Positions 1-6,585 are shown, numbered from the stretch's first letter. The stretch is 6,635 nt of DNA from Clostridiales bacterium (GCA_003149835.1 QAMX01000096.1:1-6635), one strand, 5' to 3'. Notes: generated by a model from the letters alone, not told the origin. Numbers and translations: made by a program.

Positions 1-227
1 ACGGGCCGGAGGCCGGGGAATCGCTCGCGGCGCTGCGCCACAACGCCGCCGCCTTCGCCGTGCTGACAGAGACTGCGCGGCGCGCATGGGCGGAAAAACG
101 CTTTGCCGTCGCTTTCCTGCCCGATCACGGCTGCCATGAAATCGACGGCGGCTGCGGCAGCCACGGCCTCGACATGCCCGAGGATATGAACATCGTCCAC
201 TTTTACGGCTTCTCCGCGCCGCGGTAG
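1..227 (+). CDS. C-terminal fragment of an alkaline-phosphatase/type I phosphodiesterase superfamily hydrolase (5' end outside window)
   Basis: An open frame enters from the left edge (first whole codon at base 3) and stops with TAG at 225-227, giving 74 visible residues. The motif PDHGCHE (fragment residues 40-46) is followed by GSHGLDMPEDMNIVHFYG (52-69). In the alkaline-phosphatase superfamily, which includes type I phosphodiesterases/nucleotide pyrophosphatases, an Asp-His pair (D41-H42 here) and a later His in a (G/S)HG context (H55 here) bind the two catalytic metals near the C-terminus. The spacing and the following short hydrophobic strand fit that fold. The N-terminal nucleophile region is not in the window, so the substrate cannot be named. 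The gene converges on the TetR gene and ends about 50 bases before a strong hairpin terminator. The family call is moderately sure; the specific enzyme is unknown. Confidence 0.6.
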   Translation, partial: GPEAGESLAALRHNAAAFAVLTETARRAWAEKRFAVAFLPDHGCHEIDGGCGSHGLDMPEDMNIVHFYGFSAPR

Positions 228-278
228 GCGCTGCGCGCGCAGGAGCGAATCCGGGGCTGCGCAAAAAACGTCAAATAT

Positions 279-314
279 AGGCGTCCGCCGGGAAGTTATC
301 CCCGGCGGACGCCT
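279..314. terminator. Bidirectional Rho-independent terminator between convergent genes
   Basis: A perfect 14-bp inverted repeat (arms 279-292 and 301-314, loop 293-300) is followed on the plus strand by GTG and a five-T run (318-322). On the minus strand it is followed by ATATTTGA and then a six-T run (complement of the A run at 263-268). It sits between the left-edge gene and the convergent TetR gene and can end both transcripts. A weaker 7-bp inverted repeat with a 17-base loop (329-335 and 353-359) lies between it and the TetR stop codon. The rest of the 228-368 gap shows nothing else. Confidence 0.88.
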
Positions 315-368
315 GTGTTTTTGACGCCGTTCCGCGTTTTTTCAGCCAAAGAGCGGAACCCCGCGCCT

Positions 369-962
369 TTACGCCCGGCCCGCGCCCTCCGGCTCGATAA
401 ACGCGCGCAGAACGCCCTTGCTGATCCTGTCCAGAAGCCGCGCGATCTCCCCGGGCGTCTCGGCCAGCCCGTTCTGCACCCACTCCTGAATCACGCCGAC
501 GCTGCCGTTGGCGTCGAAGGTATAGAGCATATCCAGCACGCGCCGGTCGGCCGAGGGGATCAGCGCGCTCCACTCCTCGATACACTTGTCGCGCGCGATA
601 TCGACGATCCGTTTCAGAAACGCCTTGTCGCCGAACTCGCTGAACAGAATCCGGCACAAGTCGCCGTTGGCCGCGACCGCTTCAAAGATCTCGACGAGCA
701 GCGACGAAAGCGTGTCGGCGTTCAGCGACTTTTCAATCGAGCGCTTGATCTCCTCATAGAGCTCGTTTTCGATCTGCGCGAGCAAATCGTATTGATCGGC
801 GTAATGCGCGTAAAACGTGCCGCGGTTGATGTCGGCGCGCTCGCAGATGTCGGTGACGTTGATTTTATTGATCGGCCGGTCCCGCATCAGCTCCAACAGG
901 CTCTGCCGCAGCACGAGCTTGGTATAGCGGACGCGCCTGTCCTGTCTGCCGTTTTTTTCCAT
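369..962 (-). CDS. TetR/AcrR-family transcriptional regulator with Firmicutes-type C-terminal domain
   Basis: This 197-residue protein is the usual length for a TetR-family one-component regulator, a cytoplasmic dimeric DNA-binding protein. The N-terminal helix-turn-helix spans about residues 33-57: INVTDICERADINRGTFYAHY, with the recognition-helix signature NRGTFYAHY, followed by the DLL motif (59-61). The C-terminal half has the pattern of the Firmicutes-type TetR C-terminal domain, with a Gly-rich then Trp-containing helix (G153, W161) and a Pro-bearing ETPGEIARLL segment (168-177). The ATG at 962 is chosen because AGGAGG lies about 9 bases upstream on the minus strand. Transcription is divergent from the ABC exporter operon, so repression of that operon and of itself is the likely role, inferred from layout. 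The inducer is unknown. The stop is TAA at 369-371, with the terminator about 55 bases beyond. Confidence 0.93.
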   Translation of the reverse strand: MEKNGRQDRRVRYTKLVLRQSLLELMRDRPINKINVTDICERADINRGTFYAHYADQYDLLAQIENELYEEIKRSIEKSLNADTLSSLLVEIFEAVAANGDLCRILFSEFGDKAFLKRIVDIARDKCIEEWSALIPSADRRVLDMLYTFDANGSVGVIQEWVQNGLAETPGEIARLLDRISKGVLRAFIEPEGAGRA

Positions 963-1007
963 GTGGCCGCCCCTCCTGAAATAAGTTTACATTTATCGGG
1001 GCAAGAT

Positions 1008-1036
1008 ATCATACAGATTCGCCCGCCGATGTTCAA
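1008..1036 (-). promoter_or_regulatory. Sigma-A promoter of the TetR gene
   Basis: On the minus strand, TTGAAC (-35, plus coordinates 1031-1036) is separated by exactly 17 bases from TATGAT (-10, 1008-1013). Predicted initiation near 1001 would give a leader of about 40 bases that includes the AGGAGG ribosome binding site of the TetR gene. The -35 lies inside the inverted repeat at 1027-1048. Confidence 0.72.
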
Positions 1037-1048
1037 TGCCCGACATCG
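1027..1048. promoter_or_regulatory. Inverted repeat over the TetR-gene -35 box, candidate autoregulatory operator
   Basis: Perfect 6-bp arms CGATGT (1027-1032) and ACATCG (1043-1048) flank a 10-base spacer, giving a 22-bp dyad. It covers the -35 box of the TetR gene promoter and ends 17 bases before the -35 of the divergent ABC operon. TetR dimers bind dyads of about this size and often repress their own promoters, so the placement is suitable. Binding is inferred, and dyads of this strength can arise by chance in GC-rich DNA. Confidence 0.4.
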
Positions 1049-1064
1049 CCCCGAAATCTGCTCA

Positions 1065-1093
1065 TTGCAATCCGAACACAATGTTATTATAAT
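1065..1093 (+). promoter_or_regulatory. Sigma-A promoter of the ABC exporter operon
   Basis: TTGCAA (-35, 1065-1070), an exact 17-base spacer and the consensus TATAAT (-10, 1088-1093) lie in an AT-rich stretch. Predicted initiation near 1100 leaves an untranslated leader of roughly 98 bases before the ABC ATPase start. The strength of this promoter, together with a divergent repressor gene, suggests an operon that is normally held off and switched on when the repressor is released (inference). Confidence 0.82.
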
Positions 1094-1100
1094 TGAATCA

Positions 1101-1129
1101 TGTCAGTTAGTCAACACCTTGTACGACAA
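1101..1129. promoter_or_regulatory. Repeat-bearing start region of the ABC operon, candidate repressor site
   Basis: Just downstream of the -10 box, 1101-1116 reads on the minus strand TGTTGACTAACTGACA. It has matching ends (TGT/ACA) and TGAC repeated 8 bases apart. Immediately after it is a small dyad, TTGT-acg-ACAA (1119-1129). A repressor bound here would block initiation or early elongation from the strong promoter at 1065-1093. Symmetry is imperfect in the first element and short in the second, so this is a candidate only. The remaining leader (1130-1180) shows a weak A-run/T-run hairpin (1137-1151) and no recognisable riboswitch. Confidence 0.3.
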
Positions 1130-1197
1130 CGGTTGGAAAAATTTGGTTTTTGTCCCGCGTTGCAGAGAAGAGCGGCGGGAAAGGGAGCGTGTGGGGC

Positions 1198-1899
1198 ATG
1201 GAATTTGTCAGCTTAACAGATGTGTGCAAATATTATCAGAGCGGCGGCGAACGGATTGCCGCCTGCGACCATGTGTCGTTTGAAATCCGGGAGGGCGAAT
1301 TCTGCGTCGTCGTCGGGCCGAGCGGAGCCGGAAAAACGACGGTTCTGAACCTGCTCGGCGGCATGGACGCCTGCGACGGCGGCCGGATTTTTGTCGGCGA
1401 CACCGAGGTCAGCGCCTTGAACGAGCGCCAGCTCACAAAATACCGCCGCCTCGACGTGGGCTTTGTGTTCCAGTTTTACAACCTCGTGCAGAACCTGACC
1501 GCGCTGGAAAACGTCGAGCTGGCGTCGGAAATCTGCCGCGACCCCTTGGACGCCGCCGAGGCCCTCAAAGCCGTGGGGCTGGCGGAGCGCATGAAAAATT
1601 TCCCCGCGCAGCTCTCGGGCGGCGAGCAGCAGCGCGTCTCCATCGCGCGGGCCATCGCCAAAAACCCAAAAATCCTGCTCTGCGACGAGCCGACCGGCGC
1701 GCTCGACTATGAGACCGGCAAGACGATCTTGAAGCTGCTGCAAGGCTGCTGCCGCGAGACGAAAAAGACCGTCATCGTCGTCACCCATAACGCCGCGCTC
1801 ACCGCCATGGCCGACCGCGTCATCCGTATCAAAAACGGGATCGCCGTCAGCGTCGAACAAAACGCGCATCCCGTGCCCGTGGAGGCGATCGAATGGTAG
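1198..1899 (+). CDS. ABC transporter ATP-binding protein, MacB/LolD type
   Basis: This 233-residue cytoplasmic ATPase powers the FtsX-type permease encoded next to it. All nucleotide-binding elements are present and intact: Walker [10 protein letters not shown] (40-48), Q-loop Gln92 in FVFQFYNL, signature LSGGEQQR (139-146), Walker B ILLCDEP with catalytic Glu164, D-loop GALD (167-170) and H-loop His197 in VVTHN. The FQFYNL Q-loop sequence and the LSGGEQQR signature are typical of the MacB/LolD/FtsE branch, whose members do mechanical work on extracytoplasmic substrates or export peptides, lipoproteins or antibiotics. The ATG at 1198 is chosen because AAGGGAG precedes it by about 11 bases and the family's usual N-terminus ([13 protein letters not shown]) begins there. 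An in-frame TTG at 1150 has no ribosome binding site. The gene overlaps the permease gene by 7 bases. Substrate is not predictable. Confidence 0.95.
   Translation: MEFVSLTDVCKYYQSGGERIAACDHVSFEIREGEFCVVVGPSGAGKTTVLNLLGGMDACDGGRIFVGDTEVSALNERQLTKYRRLDVGFVFQFYNLVQNLTALENVELASEICRDPLDAAEALKAVGLAERMKNFPAQLSGGEQQRVSIARAIAKNPKILLCDEPTGALDYETGKTILKLLQGCCRETKKTVIVVTHNAALTAMADRVIRIKNGIAVSVEQNAHPVPVEAIEW
1881..1885 (+). promoter_or_regulatory. Ribosome binding site of the permease, inside the ATPase gene
   Basis: GGAGG lies 7 bases before the permease ATG at 1893, within the last codons of the ATPase gene. The ATG overlaps the ATPase end (stop TAG 1897-1899). This arrangement fixes the permease start and suggests translational coupling of the two subunits. 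Confidence 0.85.
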
Positions 1900-4313
1900 G
1901 CAGGCGCTATTTCAAATGCGTTCTCCGCGAAATTAAGTCGAGCTTCGGCCGCTTCGTGGCGATTATCGCCATCGTCGCGCTGGGCGTCGGCTTTCTCGTC
2001 GGGCTTTTGTCGGCGACGCCGGACATGCGCGCCTCCGCCGACCGGTTCTACAAAAAGGGCGGCATGGCCGACCTCTTTATCCGCTCGGCCTCCGGCTTTT
2101 CACAGGCCGAGCTCGACGCCCTCGGCGCGCTTGGCTGCGTCGGCGACGTCCTGCCCGCCTATGTCACGGATACGCAGCTCGTCACCGGCGGGGACGAGAC
2201 GGCGACGGCCCGCCTTTACGGGCTGCCGCTGCTTGAAACAGGCGGGGTTCTGCCGGTCAACCGCCTGACGCTCGTTGAGGGGCGGATGCCCTCGGCGCAA
2301 AACGAGTGCGTCGTCCAGCTCCCCATCGGCGACATGACCGCCGTCGGCGTCGGCGATACGCTGCGGCTTCCGGCAGCATCCGGCGGACTCTATACGGAGC
2401 TTGAATACACGGTCGTCGGCGTCGTGCGCAACCCGTTTTACTTTTCCACGGAGCGGGAATTCAGCCGCGTCGGCAGCGGCCGCGTCGACATGATCGTCTA
2501 TGCCGACGAATCGTGTTACGCGCCCATGCCCTATACGGACGTGTTCCTCACCGTGGCCGGAGCGGATGAATTCGAGGCGTATTCCTCCGGTTATGAAGAC
2601 GCCGTCTCCGCCGCCGCCGACGAGGTCGAACAGCTCGCGCCTCTCTCCGAAACAGGCGCGCCGCTCTGGTACGTCCTGGACCGCCGCGCCAACACCAGCT
2701 ATGTCAGCTATGAGGCCAACGTGGAAAAGGTCGCCGACATCGCCAAAATTTTTCCGGTCTTTTTCTTTCTCGTCGCCGTGCTCGTGACGCTGACGACGAT
2801 GACGCGCATGGTCGAGGAGGAGCGCACCCAGATCGGCACGCTCAAAGCCCTCGGTTTCAGCGAGAGCGCGATCATGCTCAAATATGCGGCCTACTGCGGC
2901 CTGGCGACGCTGCTCGGCTGCGGCGTCGGGCTGGCGGCGGGCTTCCGGCTGCTGCCGTCCGCGCTCTACTCGGCGTATGCCGCGACCTATGATCTGCCGC
3001 CGTTCGTGGCGGAGTTCAACCTCGTGTTCGGCGCAATCTCCTGCTCCGCCGAGCTGGTGTGCACGTTTTTGGCGACCTTCTTCGCCTGCCGCCGCTCTCT
3101 GAAAGAAAAGCCCGCGGCGCTGATGCTGCCGCGCGCGCCCAAGGCCGGCCAGCGCATTTTTCTCGAAAGGATCCGGCCGCTCTGGAAGCGCCTCTCCTTT
3201 TCCTACAAGGCCACGGCGCGCAACATCTTCCGCAATAAGAAAAACCTCATCCTCACCGCCGTCGGCGTGGCCGGCTGTACGGCGCTGATGCTCACCGCGC
3301 TCGGCATCCGCGATTCCATCAGCGTCATGTCGGACCGGCAGTTCGCGGAGATCCTGCGCTATGACGCCGTCGTCAACCTCAACGGAGCCGGCTACGACGA
3401 GACGCTGGACGCTTTTCTCTCCGACAAAGCTCCGCTCTCCGTCCAAACGGAAGCGGTGACCCTGCATGCCGGCGGCGAATCGGTGACGCTTACCGCCCTC
3501 GTCCCCGAGGACGCGGCGCGTTTTTCCGAATTTGTCGGCCTCTTCGACCGCAAAAGCGGCGACACGCTCGGTTTTGACGACGCTTCGGTTCTCCTGACTG
3601 AAAAAGCCGCCGAGGAGCTCGGCGTCGCGGCGGGCGATACGGTGACGCTGAAAACGGGCGATCTGCATACCGCGGTTTTCACGGTGACCGGCGTGTGTGA
3701 AAACTACGTCGGCTCCTATCTCTACATCGGCCGCGGCTGCTACGAGGCGAGCCTCGGCGTTCCCGCCGATAACGCCCTGCTGCTGCGGACAGGGCTTGCC
3801 GGCGCCTCCGAGCAGAACGAGGCGTCGGAGCGGCTTTTGGAAAGCGGGGCTGTGGCCTCGGTGGAATGGCTGTCGCAGACGCGCGCGACCTACGACCGGC
3901 TGCTGGAAAGCCTTGATTTCGTCGTCCTGCTGCTGGTCGGCTGCGCGGGCGGGCTGGCCGTGATCGTGCTCTACAACATCACCAACGTCAACATCAGCGA
4001 GCGCACCAAGGAGCTGGCGACGCTGCGCGTGCTCGGCTACCGCCACGGCGAGGTGGCGCGCTATATCTTCCGCGAGATCGCGGTTCTGACCGTGTTCGGC
4101 CTCTGCATCGGGCTGCCGCTCGGCGTTTTGCTGCACCGCTACGTCGTCGCCGTCGCCGACAGCGTCGATCTCATGCTCGGCCGGCAGATCTTCACCGCCA
4201 GCTTCCTGATCGCCGCGGCTGTGACGCTGGCGTTCTCCTTCATCGTCGACCTGCTCATGCTCATCAAGCTGCGCCGCATCAAAATGGCGGAGTCGCTGAA
4301 AGCGGCGGACTGA
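1893..4313 (+). CDS. FtsX-like ABC transporter permease, two-domain (MacB/FtsX superfamily)
   Basis: This 806-residue membrane protein partners with the ATPase upstream. Visible hydrophobic segments suggest eight helices: about 21-41, 285-303, 330-351, 376-397, 452-470, 675-695, 727-747 and 768-790. Two large extracytoplasmic domains lie at about 42-280 and 471-672, so the protein is an internal duplication of the FtsX unit (helix, outer domain, three helices). Each FtsX unit has the matching cytoplasmic coupling segment after its second helix: EERTQIGTLKALGF (309-322) and ERTKELATLRVLGY (703-716). The C-terminus RRIKMAESLKAAD fits clostridial FtsX permeases. No separate HlyD-type adaptor or outer-membrane partner gene is nearby, as expected for a Gram-positive. 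In this superfamily such pairs export peptides or drugs, or work mechanically on envelope components; which applies here is unknown. No Rho-independent terminator is seen after the gene. Confidence 0.93.
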   Translation: MVGRRYFKCVLREIKSSFGRFVAIIAIVALGVGFLVGLLSATPDMRASADRFYKKGGMADLFIRSASGFSQAELDALGALGCVGDVLPAYVTDTQLVTGGDETATARLYGLPLLETGGVLPVNRLTLVEGRMPSAQNECVVQLPIGDMTAVGVGDTLRLPAASGGLYTELEYTVVGVVRNPFYFSTEREFSRVGSGRVDMIVYADESCYAPMPYTDVFLTVAGADEFEAYSSGYEDAVSAAADEVEQLAPLSETGAPLWYVLDRRANTSYVSYEANVEKVADIAKIFPVFFFLVAVLVTLTTMTRMVEEERTQIGTLKALGFSESAIMLKYAAYCGLATLLGCGVGLAAGFRLLPSALYSAYAATYDLPPFVAEFNLVFGAISCSAELVCTFLATFFACRRSLKEKPAALMLPRAPKAGQRIFLERIRPLWKRLSFSYKATARNIFRNKKNLILTAVGVAGCTALMLTALGIRDSISVMSDRQFAEILRYDAVVNLNGAGYDETLDAFLSDKAPLSVQTEAVTLHAGGESVTLTALVPEDAARFSEFVGLFDRKSGDTLGFDDASVLLTEKAAEELGVAAGDTVTLKTGDLHTAVFTVTGVCENYVGSYLYIGRGCYEASLGVPADNALLLRTGLAGASEQNEASERLLESGAVASVEWLSQTRATYDRLLESLDFVVLLLVGCAGGLAVIVLYNITNVNISERTKELATLRVLGYRHGEVARYIFREIAVLTVFGLCIGLPLGVLLHRYVVAVADSVDLMLGRQIFTASFLIAAAVTLAFSFIVDLLMLIKLRRIKMAESLKAAD

Positions 4314-4318
4314 AAAGG

Positions 4319-4347
4319 TTGCCGCCCGGCAGATTTTGTGCTATACT
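4319..4347 (+). promoter_or_regulatory. Sigma-A promoter of the nucleotidyltransferase-like gene
   Basis: TTGCCG (-35, 4319-4324), a 17-base spacer and TATACT (-10, 4342-4347) with TG one base upstream (extended -10) begin only five bases after the permease stop codon. Predicted initiation near 4354 leaves a leader of about 43 bases that includes the AGAGGAGG ribosome binding site. The gene can therefore be transcribed independently, although read-through from the ABC operon is also possible. Confidence 0.65.
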
Positions 4348-4396
4348 GTCATGGTGTTCCGGCGGATTGATACGATGATTCAGAGGAGGAAGCGGC

Positions 4397-5062
4397 ATGA
4401 AGCTGTATGTCAAACAGATGTATGACTGGAATTACTACGCATACTACGCGGAGGATGTCGACGAGCCATACTGGGGCTTTTTCAAAAACGAGCTGTGGTG
4501 GCAGGTGGGAAACAGCTTTATCAAGCCGTATGACAACGTCGAGGGGTTTGAATACTGTGCGGAGAACTTCGCAAAATACGGGGAAACGGCCGTTTATCAG
4601 CTGTTGAAAATTCTCCCCGCGCCATGGGAAAAGGCGCTGGACTTCCTCATTCCCGAGATGAAAGCGCTGGGCGTCGACTGGTTTGTCCACGGCAGCGCGG
4701 CCATGGCGCTCTGGGGCATCGGCGTCGCGCCCAGAGACCTGAACGTCATCATTCCGAACGCAGCCGACTACGACAAGGTGCGAAGCCGCTTTTTCCGGCT
4801 CGCAATCAAGCCCTTTGAGCGCTGCGACAACTGGCTGATGAGCGCGCTCGGCAGCATTTTTCACGAGGCCGTGATCGGCTTTGCCTTTCAGAACGCAGCG
4901 CCCGAGCCGTTTGACATGAACCGGCTGACGCGCCTCGATTATCACGGAGAGGCGGTTTTTGTGCCGGGGTTGGAATCGCTGCGGCAGGATAACGCGGCGA
5001 TGAACCGGCCGGACAGAGTTTCCATGATCGAAAAGAGAATGCGTGAAGCCGCCCGCGCCTGA
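4397..5062 (+). CDS. Orphan nucleotidyltransferase-fold protein with degenerate acidic motif and aromatic-rich N-terminus
   Basis: This is a 221-residue soluble protein with no signal peptide. The start is secure: AGAGGAGG (4382-4389) sits 7 bases before the ATG. The second half resembles the minimal nucleotidyltransferase fold: a helix, then VHGSAAMALWGIG (97-109), a short strand with RDLNVII (113-119), and a C-terminal GLESLRQDNAAMNRPDRVSMIEKRM (191-215), like the Leu-rich helix plus RPxD element of many such proteins. Active enzymes carry G-S and then D-x-D; here the pair is D114 and N116, so one metal-binding acid is replaced and activity is doubtful. The first 60 residues contain 18 aromatics (including WW at 34-35) and match nothing I recognise. 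The fold call is inference from motifs. The gene has its own promoter, lies between two exporters and converges on the MATE gene. It could be a pseudoenzyme, a substrate-binding regulator or an unclassified family. Confidence 0.75.
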   Translation: MKLYVKQMYDWNYYAYYAEDVDEPYWGFFKNELWWQVGNSFIKPYDNVEGFEYCAENFAKYGETAVYQLLKILPAPWEKALDFLIPEMKALGVDWFVHGSAAMALWGIGVAPRDLNVIIPNAADYDKVRSRFFRLAIKPFERCDNWLMSALGSIFHEAVIGFAFQNAAPEPFDMNRLTRLDYHGEAVFVPGLESLRQDNAAMNRPDRVSMIEKRMREAARA

Positions 5063-5079
5063 GCGCGCGTGCGGCTTTT
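5046..5079 (+). terminator. Rho-independent terminator overlapping the end of the nucleotidyltransferase-like gene
   Basis: The left arm 5046-5058 pairs with 5065-5077: 7 bp, one C/T mismatch, then 5 bp. The loop at 5059-5064 contains the gene's TGA stop. A short T run (5076-5079) follows. The hairpin starts inside the last codons, so part of the stem is coding. The U tract is short, so termination may be incomplete and helped by the next hairpin. Confidence 0.65.
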
Positions 5080-5085
5080 ACAGCC

Positions 5086-5117
5086 AAGCGGCGGTCATCA
5101 TCCGATGACCGCCGCTT
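5086..5117. terminator. Perfect 14-bp hairpin at the convergent junction, overlapping the MATE gene stop
   Basis: Arms 5086-5099 and 5104-5117 are perfectly complementary with a 4-base loop (5100-5103). On the plus strand the hairpin is followed by CGTCTTTTA, which fits a second-stage terminator for the gene to its left. On the minus strand it covers the last codons and stop of the MATE gene, but no T run follows directly. It may therefore stabilise the 3' end or end transcription inefficiently in that direction. Confidence 0.65.
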
Positions 5118-6519
5118 CGTCTTTTAAGGGTTCAGGGCTTTGCTCCGGCGCCGTTTCGGCCGGCAGCGGCTCATTTTCGGCCGGCAGGCGGCGGCGGGCG
5201 ATCCAGTAGCAGAGCAGGTGCGCCGCAAAGGTGATCGCCCAAGAGACGGGATAGGAGAGATACAGCGTCGTCAGCGTGCGGTGGTTGGCAAAGATCGTAT
5301 AAATCCACAGCACGCGCAGGCCGCACGCGCCGGTCAGCGAGACGATCATCGGCAGAACGGAATAGCCCAGCCCGCGCATCATCCCCGAGCAGACATCCAT
5401 GAGCCCGCACAAAAAATACGTCGTGACGATGACGTTCATGCGCAGCATCCCGAACTCCACAACCGGCTCCTGATCGGTGTAGATGTGCAGAAGCGGCTTT
5501 TGCAGCAGCATTGCGATCAGGCCCAGCGCCAGCCCGACCGCCGTGACCAGAATCATACAGACGCCGAAGACCCGGTTGATGCGCCGGTACTGCTTTGCGC
5601 CGAGGTTCTGGCTGGTAAAGCTGAGCGCGGCCTGATAGACCGAGTTCATCGCCGTGTAGATAAAGCCCTCGATGTTTCCGGCGGCGGTGTTTCCCGCCAT
5701 CGCCAGCGAGTCAAACGAATTGATGGACGACTGGATTAACACGTTTGAAATCGAAAAAACGCAGCCTTGCAGGCCCGCCGGCAAGCCGATCCTCATGATT
5801 TCCCAAGCCGTTTCCCGATGAATGCGGAGCCGGCGCAGCTCCACCCGACAGGGTCCGTCCATGCGCATCAGGCAAATCATGATCAGCGCCGCTGAAACGG
5901 CCTGTGAGATCACCGTCGCCAGCGCCACGCCGTCCACGTCCATTTTGAAAACGATGACGAAAAAGAGATTTAAAATTACGTTCAGCACGCCGGCGGCGAC
6001 GAGAAAGTAGAGCGGCCGCTTTGTGTCGCCCATCGAACGCAGAATCGCCGCGCCGAAATTGTAGAGCATCGAAACCGGCATCCCGCAGAAAATGATGCGC
6101 ATATAGACCACCGACAGATCGATGACGTCCGCCGGCGTATCCATCCATTCCAGCAGCGGCCGGGCCAGGATGACGCCCACGACCACCAAAATGCAGCCGC
6201 ACACGAGGCTCAGCGAAACCGCCGTATGCACGGCTCTGCCGATTTTTTCCCGCTCGCCGGCACCGTACAGCCGCGCGACGAGGACGTTGGCGCCGATCGA
6301 CAGCCCGATGAAGGCGTTGACGATCAGATTCGTCAGCGCGCCGGTCGAGCCGACCGCCGCCAGCGCCTGATCTCCGGCATACCGCCCGACGACCGCGAGG
6401 TCGGCGGCGTTAAAAAGCAACTGTAAAACGCCGGAGAGCATCAGCGGCAGGGAAAACATCAGAATTTTCCCCGCCAGCGGCCCCCGGCACATATCCATCT
6501 CATACCTCTGTTTTGCCAT
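5098..6519 (-). CDS. MATE-family multidrug efflux transporter (YoeA-like)
   Basis: This 473-residue protein is of typical MATE length with twelve predicted membrane helices. MATE proteins are H+ or Na+ antiporters that export drugs and other organic compounds across the cytoplasmic membrane. The N-terminus DMCRGPLAGKILMFSLPLMLSGVLQLLFNAADLAVVGRYAG (9-49) is characteristic, with AAD at 38-40. The first MatE unit (about 17-177) carries RSMGDTKRP (161-169). The second (about 243-405) carries SFTSQNLGAKQYRRI (300-314) and RGLGYSVLPMI (382-392). A Pro/Glu-rich cytoplasmic tail (about 446-473) is low-complexity. The start at 6519 fits the family N-terminus; its best ribosome binding site, GGGGAG, is about 12 bases away. 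The in-frame Met8, preceded by AGAGG, is a possible alternative. It converges on the nucleotidyltransferase-like gene. No regulator gene adjoins it in the window, and substrate is unknown. Confidence 0.94.
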   Translation of the reverse strand: MAKQRYEMDMCRGPLAGKILMFSLPLMLSGVLQLLFNAADLAVVGRYAGDQALAAVGSTGALTNLIVNAFIGLSIGANVLVARLYGAGEREKIGRAVHTAVSLSLVCGCILVVVGVILARPLLEWMDTPADVIDLSVVYMRIIFCGMPVSMLYNFGAAILRSMGDTKRPLYFLVAAGVLNVILNLFFVIVFKMDVDGVALATVISQAVSAALIMICLMRMDGPCRVELRRLRIHRETAWEIMRIGLPAGLQGCVFSISNVLIQSSINSFDSLAMAGNTAAGNIEGFIYTAMNSVYQAALSFTSQNLGAKQYRRINRVFGVCMILVTAVGLALGLIAMLLQKPLLHIYTDQEPVVEFGMLRMNVIVTTYFLCGLMDVCSGMMRGLGYSVLPMIVSLTGACGLRVLWIYTIFANHRTLTTLYLSYPVSWAITFAAHLLCYWIARRRLPAENEPLPAETAPEQSPEPLKDEAAVIG

Positions 6520-6566
6520 ATCCGGCTGTTTCTCCCCGTCTGCCCGCGTTTTCTTTGGCTTTCAGC

Positions 6567-6580
6567 CGCTTTGCTAAGCG
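6567..6580. promoter_or_regulatory. Small inverted repeat at the MATE transcription start, candidate operator
   Basis: Arms CGCTT (6567-6571) and AAGCG (6576-6580) surround TGCT, at about the predicted start of MATE transcription. The motif TAAGCG at 6575-6580 recurs in the same orientation at 6595-6600, 20 bases (two helical turns) away and on the other side of the -10 box. That spacing would suit a regulator bound on one DNA face. This is suggestive only, and the motifs are short. Confidence 0.25.
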
Positions 6581-6585
6581 TATAC

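Noticed and set aside
231..242. Perfect 12-bp palindrome CTGCGCGCGCAG just after the left-edge gene
   Set aside because: It is a GC-alternating run with no spacer or T tract, easily produced by base composition, and it sits outside any promoter.
1150..1197. A TTG start 48 bases upstream of the chosen ABC ATPase start
   Set aside because: No ribosome binding site precedes it. The added residues are not typical of the family, and the ATG at 1198 has AAGGGAG in place.
315..1283. A 322-codon plus-strand open frame antisense to the TetR gene and running into the ABC ATPase
   Set aside because: It crosses a clear divergent promoter gap and two well-supported genes, and its composition is that of a shadow frame.
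2100..4136. A 678-codon open frame on the minus strand across the permease gene
   Set aside because: Its translation is rich in Arg, Gln, His, Glu and Asp, with no domain or membrane pattern. It is the expected shadow of GC-rich third positions in the real permease gene and has no ribosome binding site of note.
4320..4332. Short dyad TGCCG/CGGCA after the permease stop as a terminator
   Set aside because: The loop would be only two bases, the stem is five pairs, and the following T run is four. It also lies inside a better-supported promoter.
5140..5739. A 199-codon plus-strand frame antisense to the MATE gene
   Set aside because: Its translation is dominated by Arg, Gln, Asp and His, it lacks a ribosome binding site, and it is fully explained as a shadow of the MATE gene.
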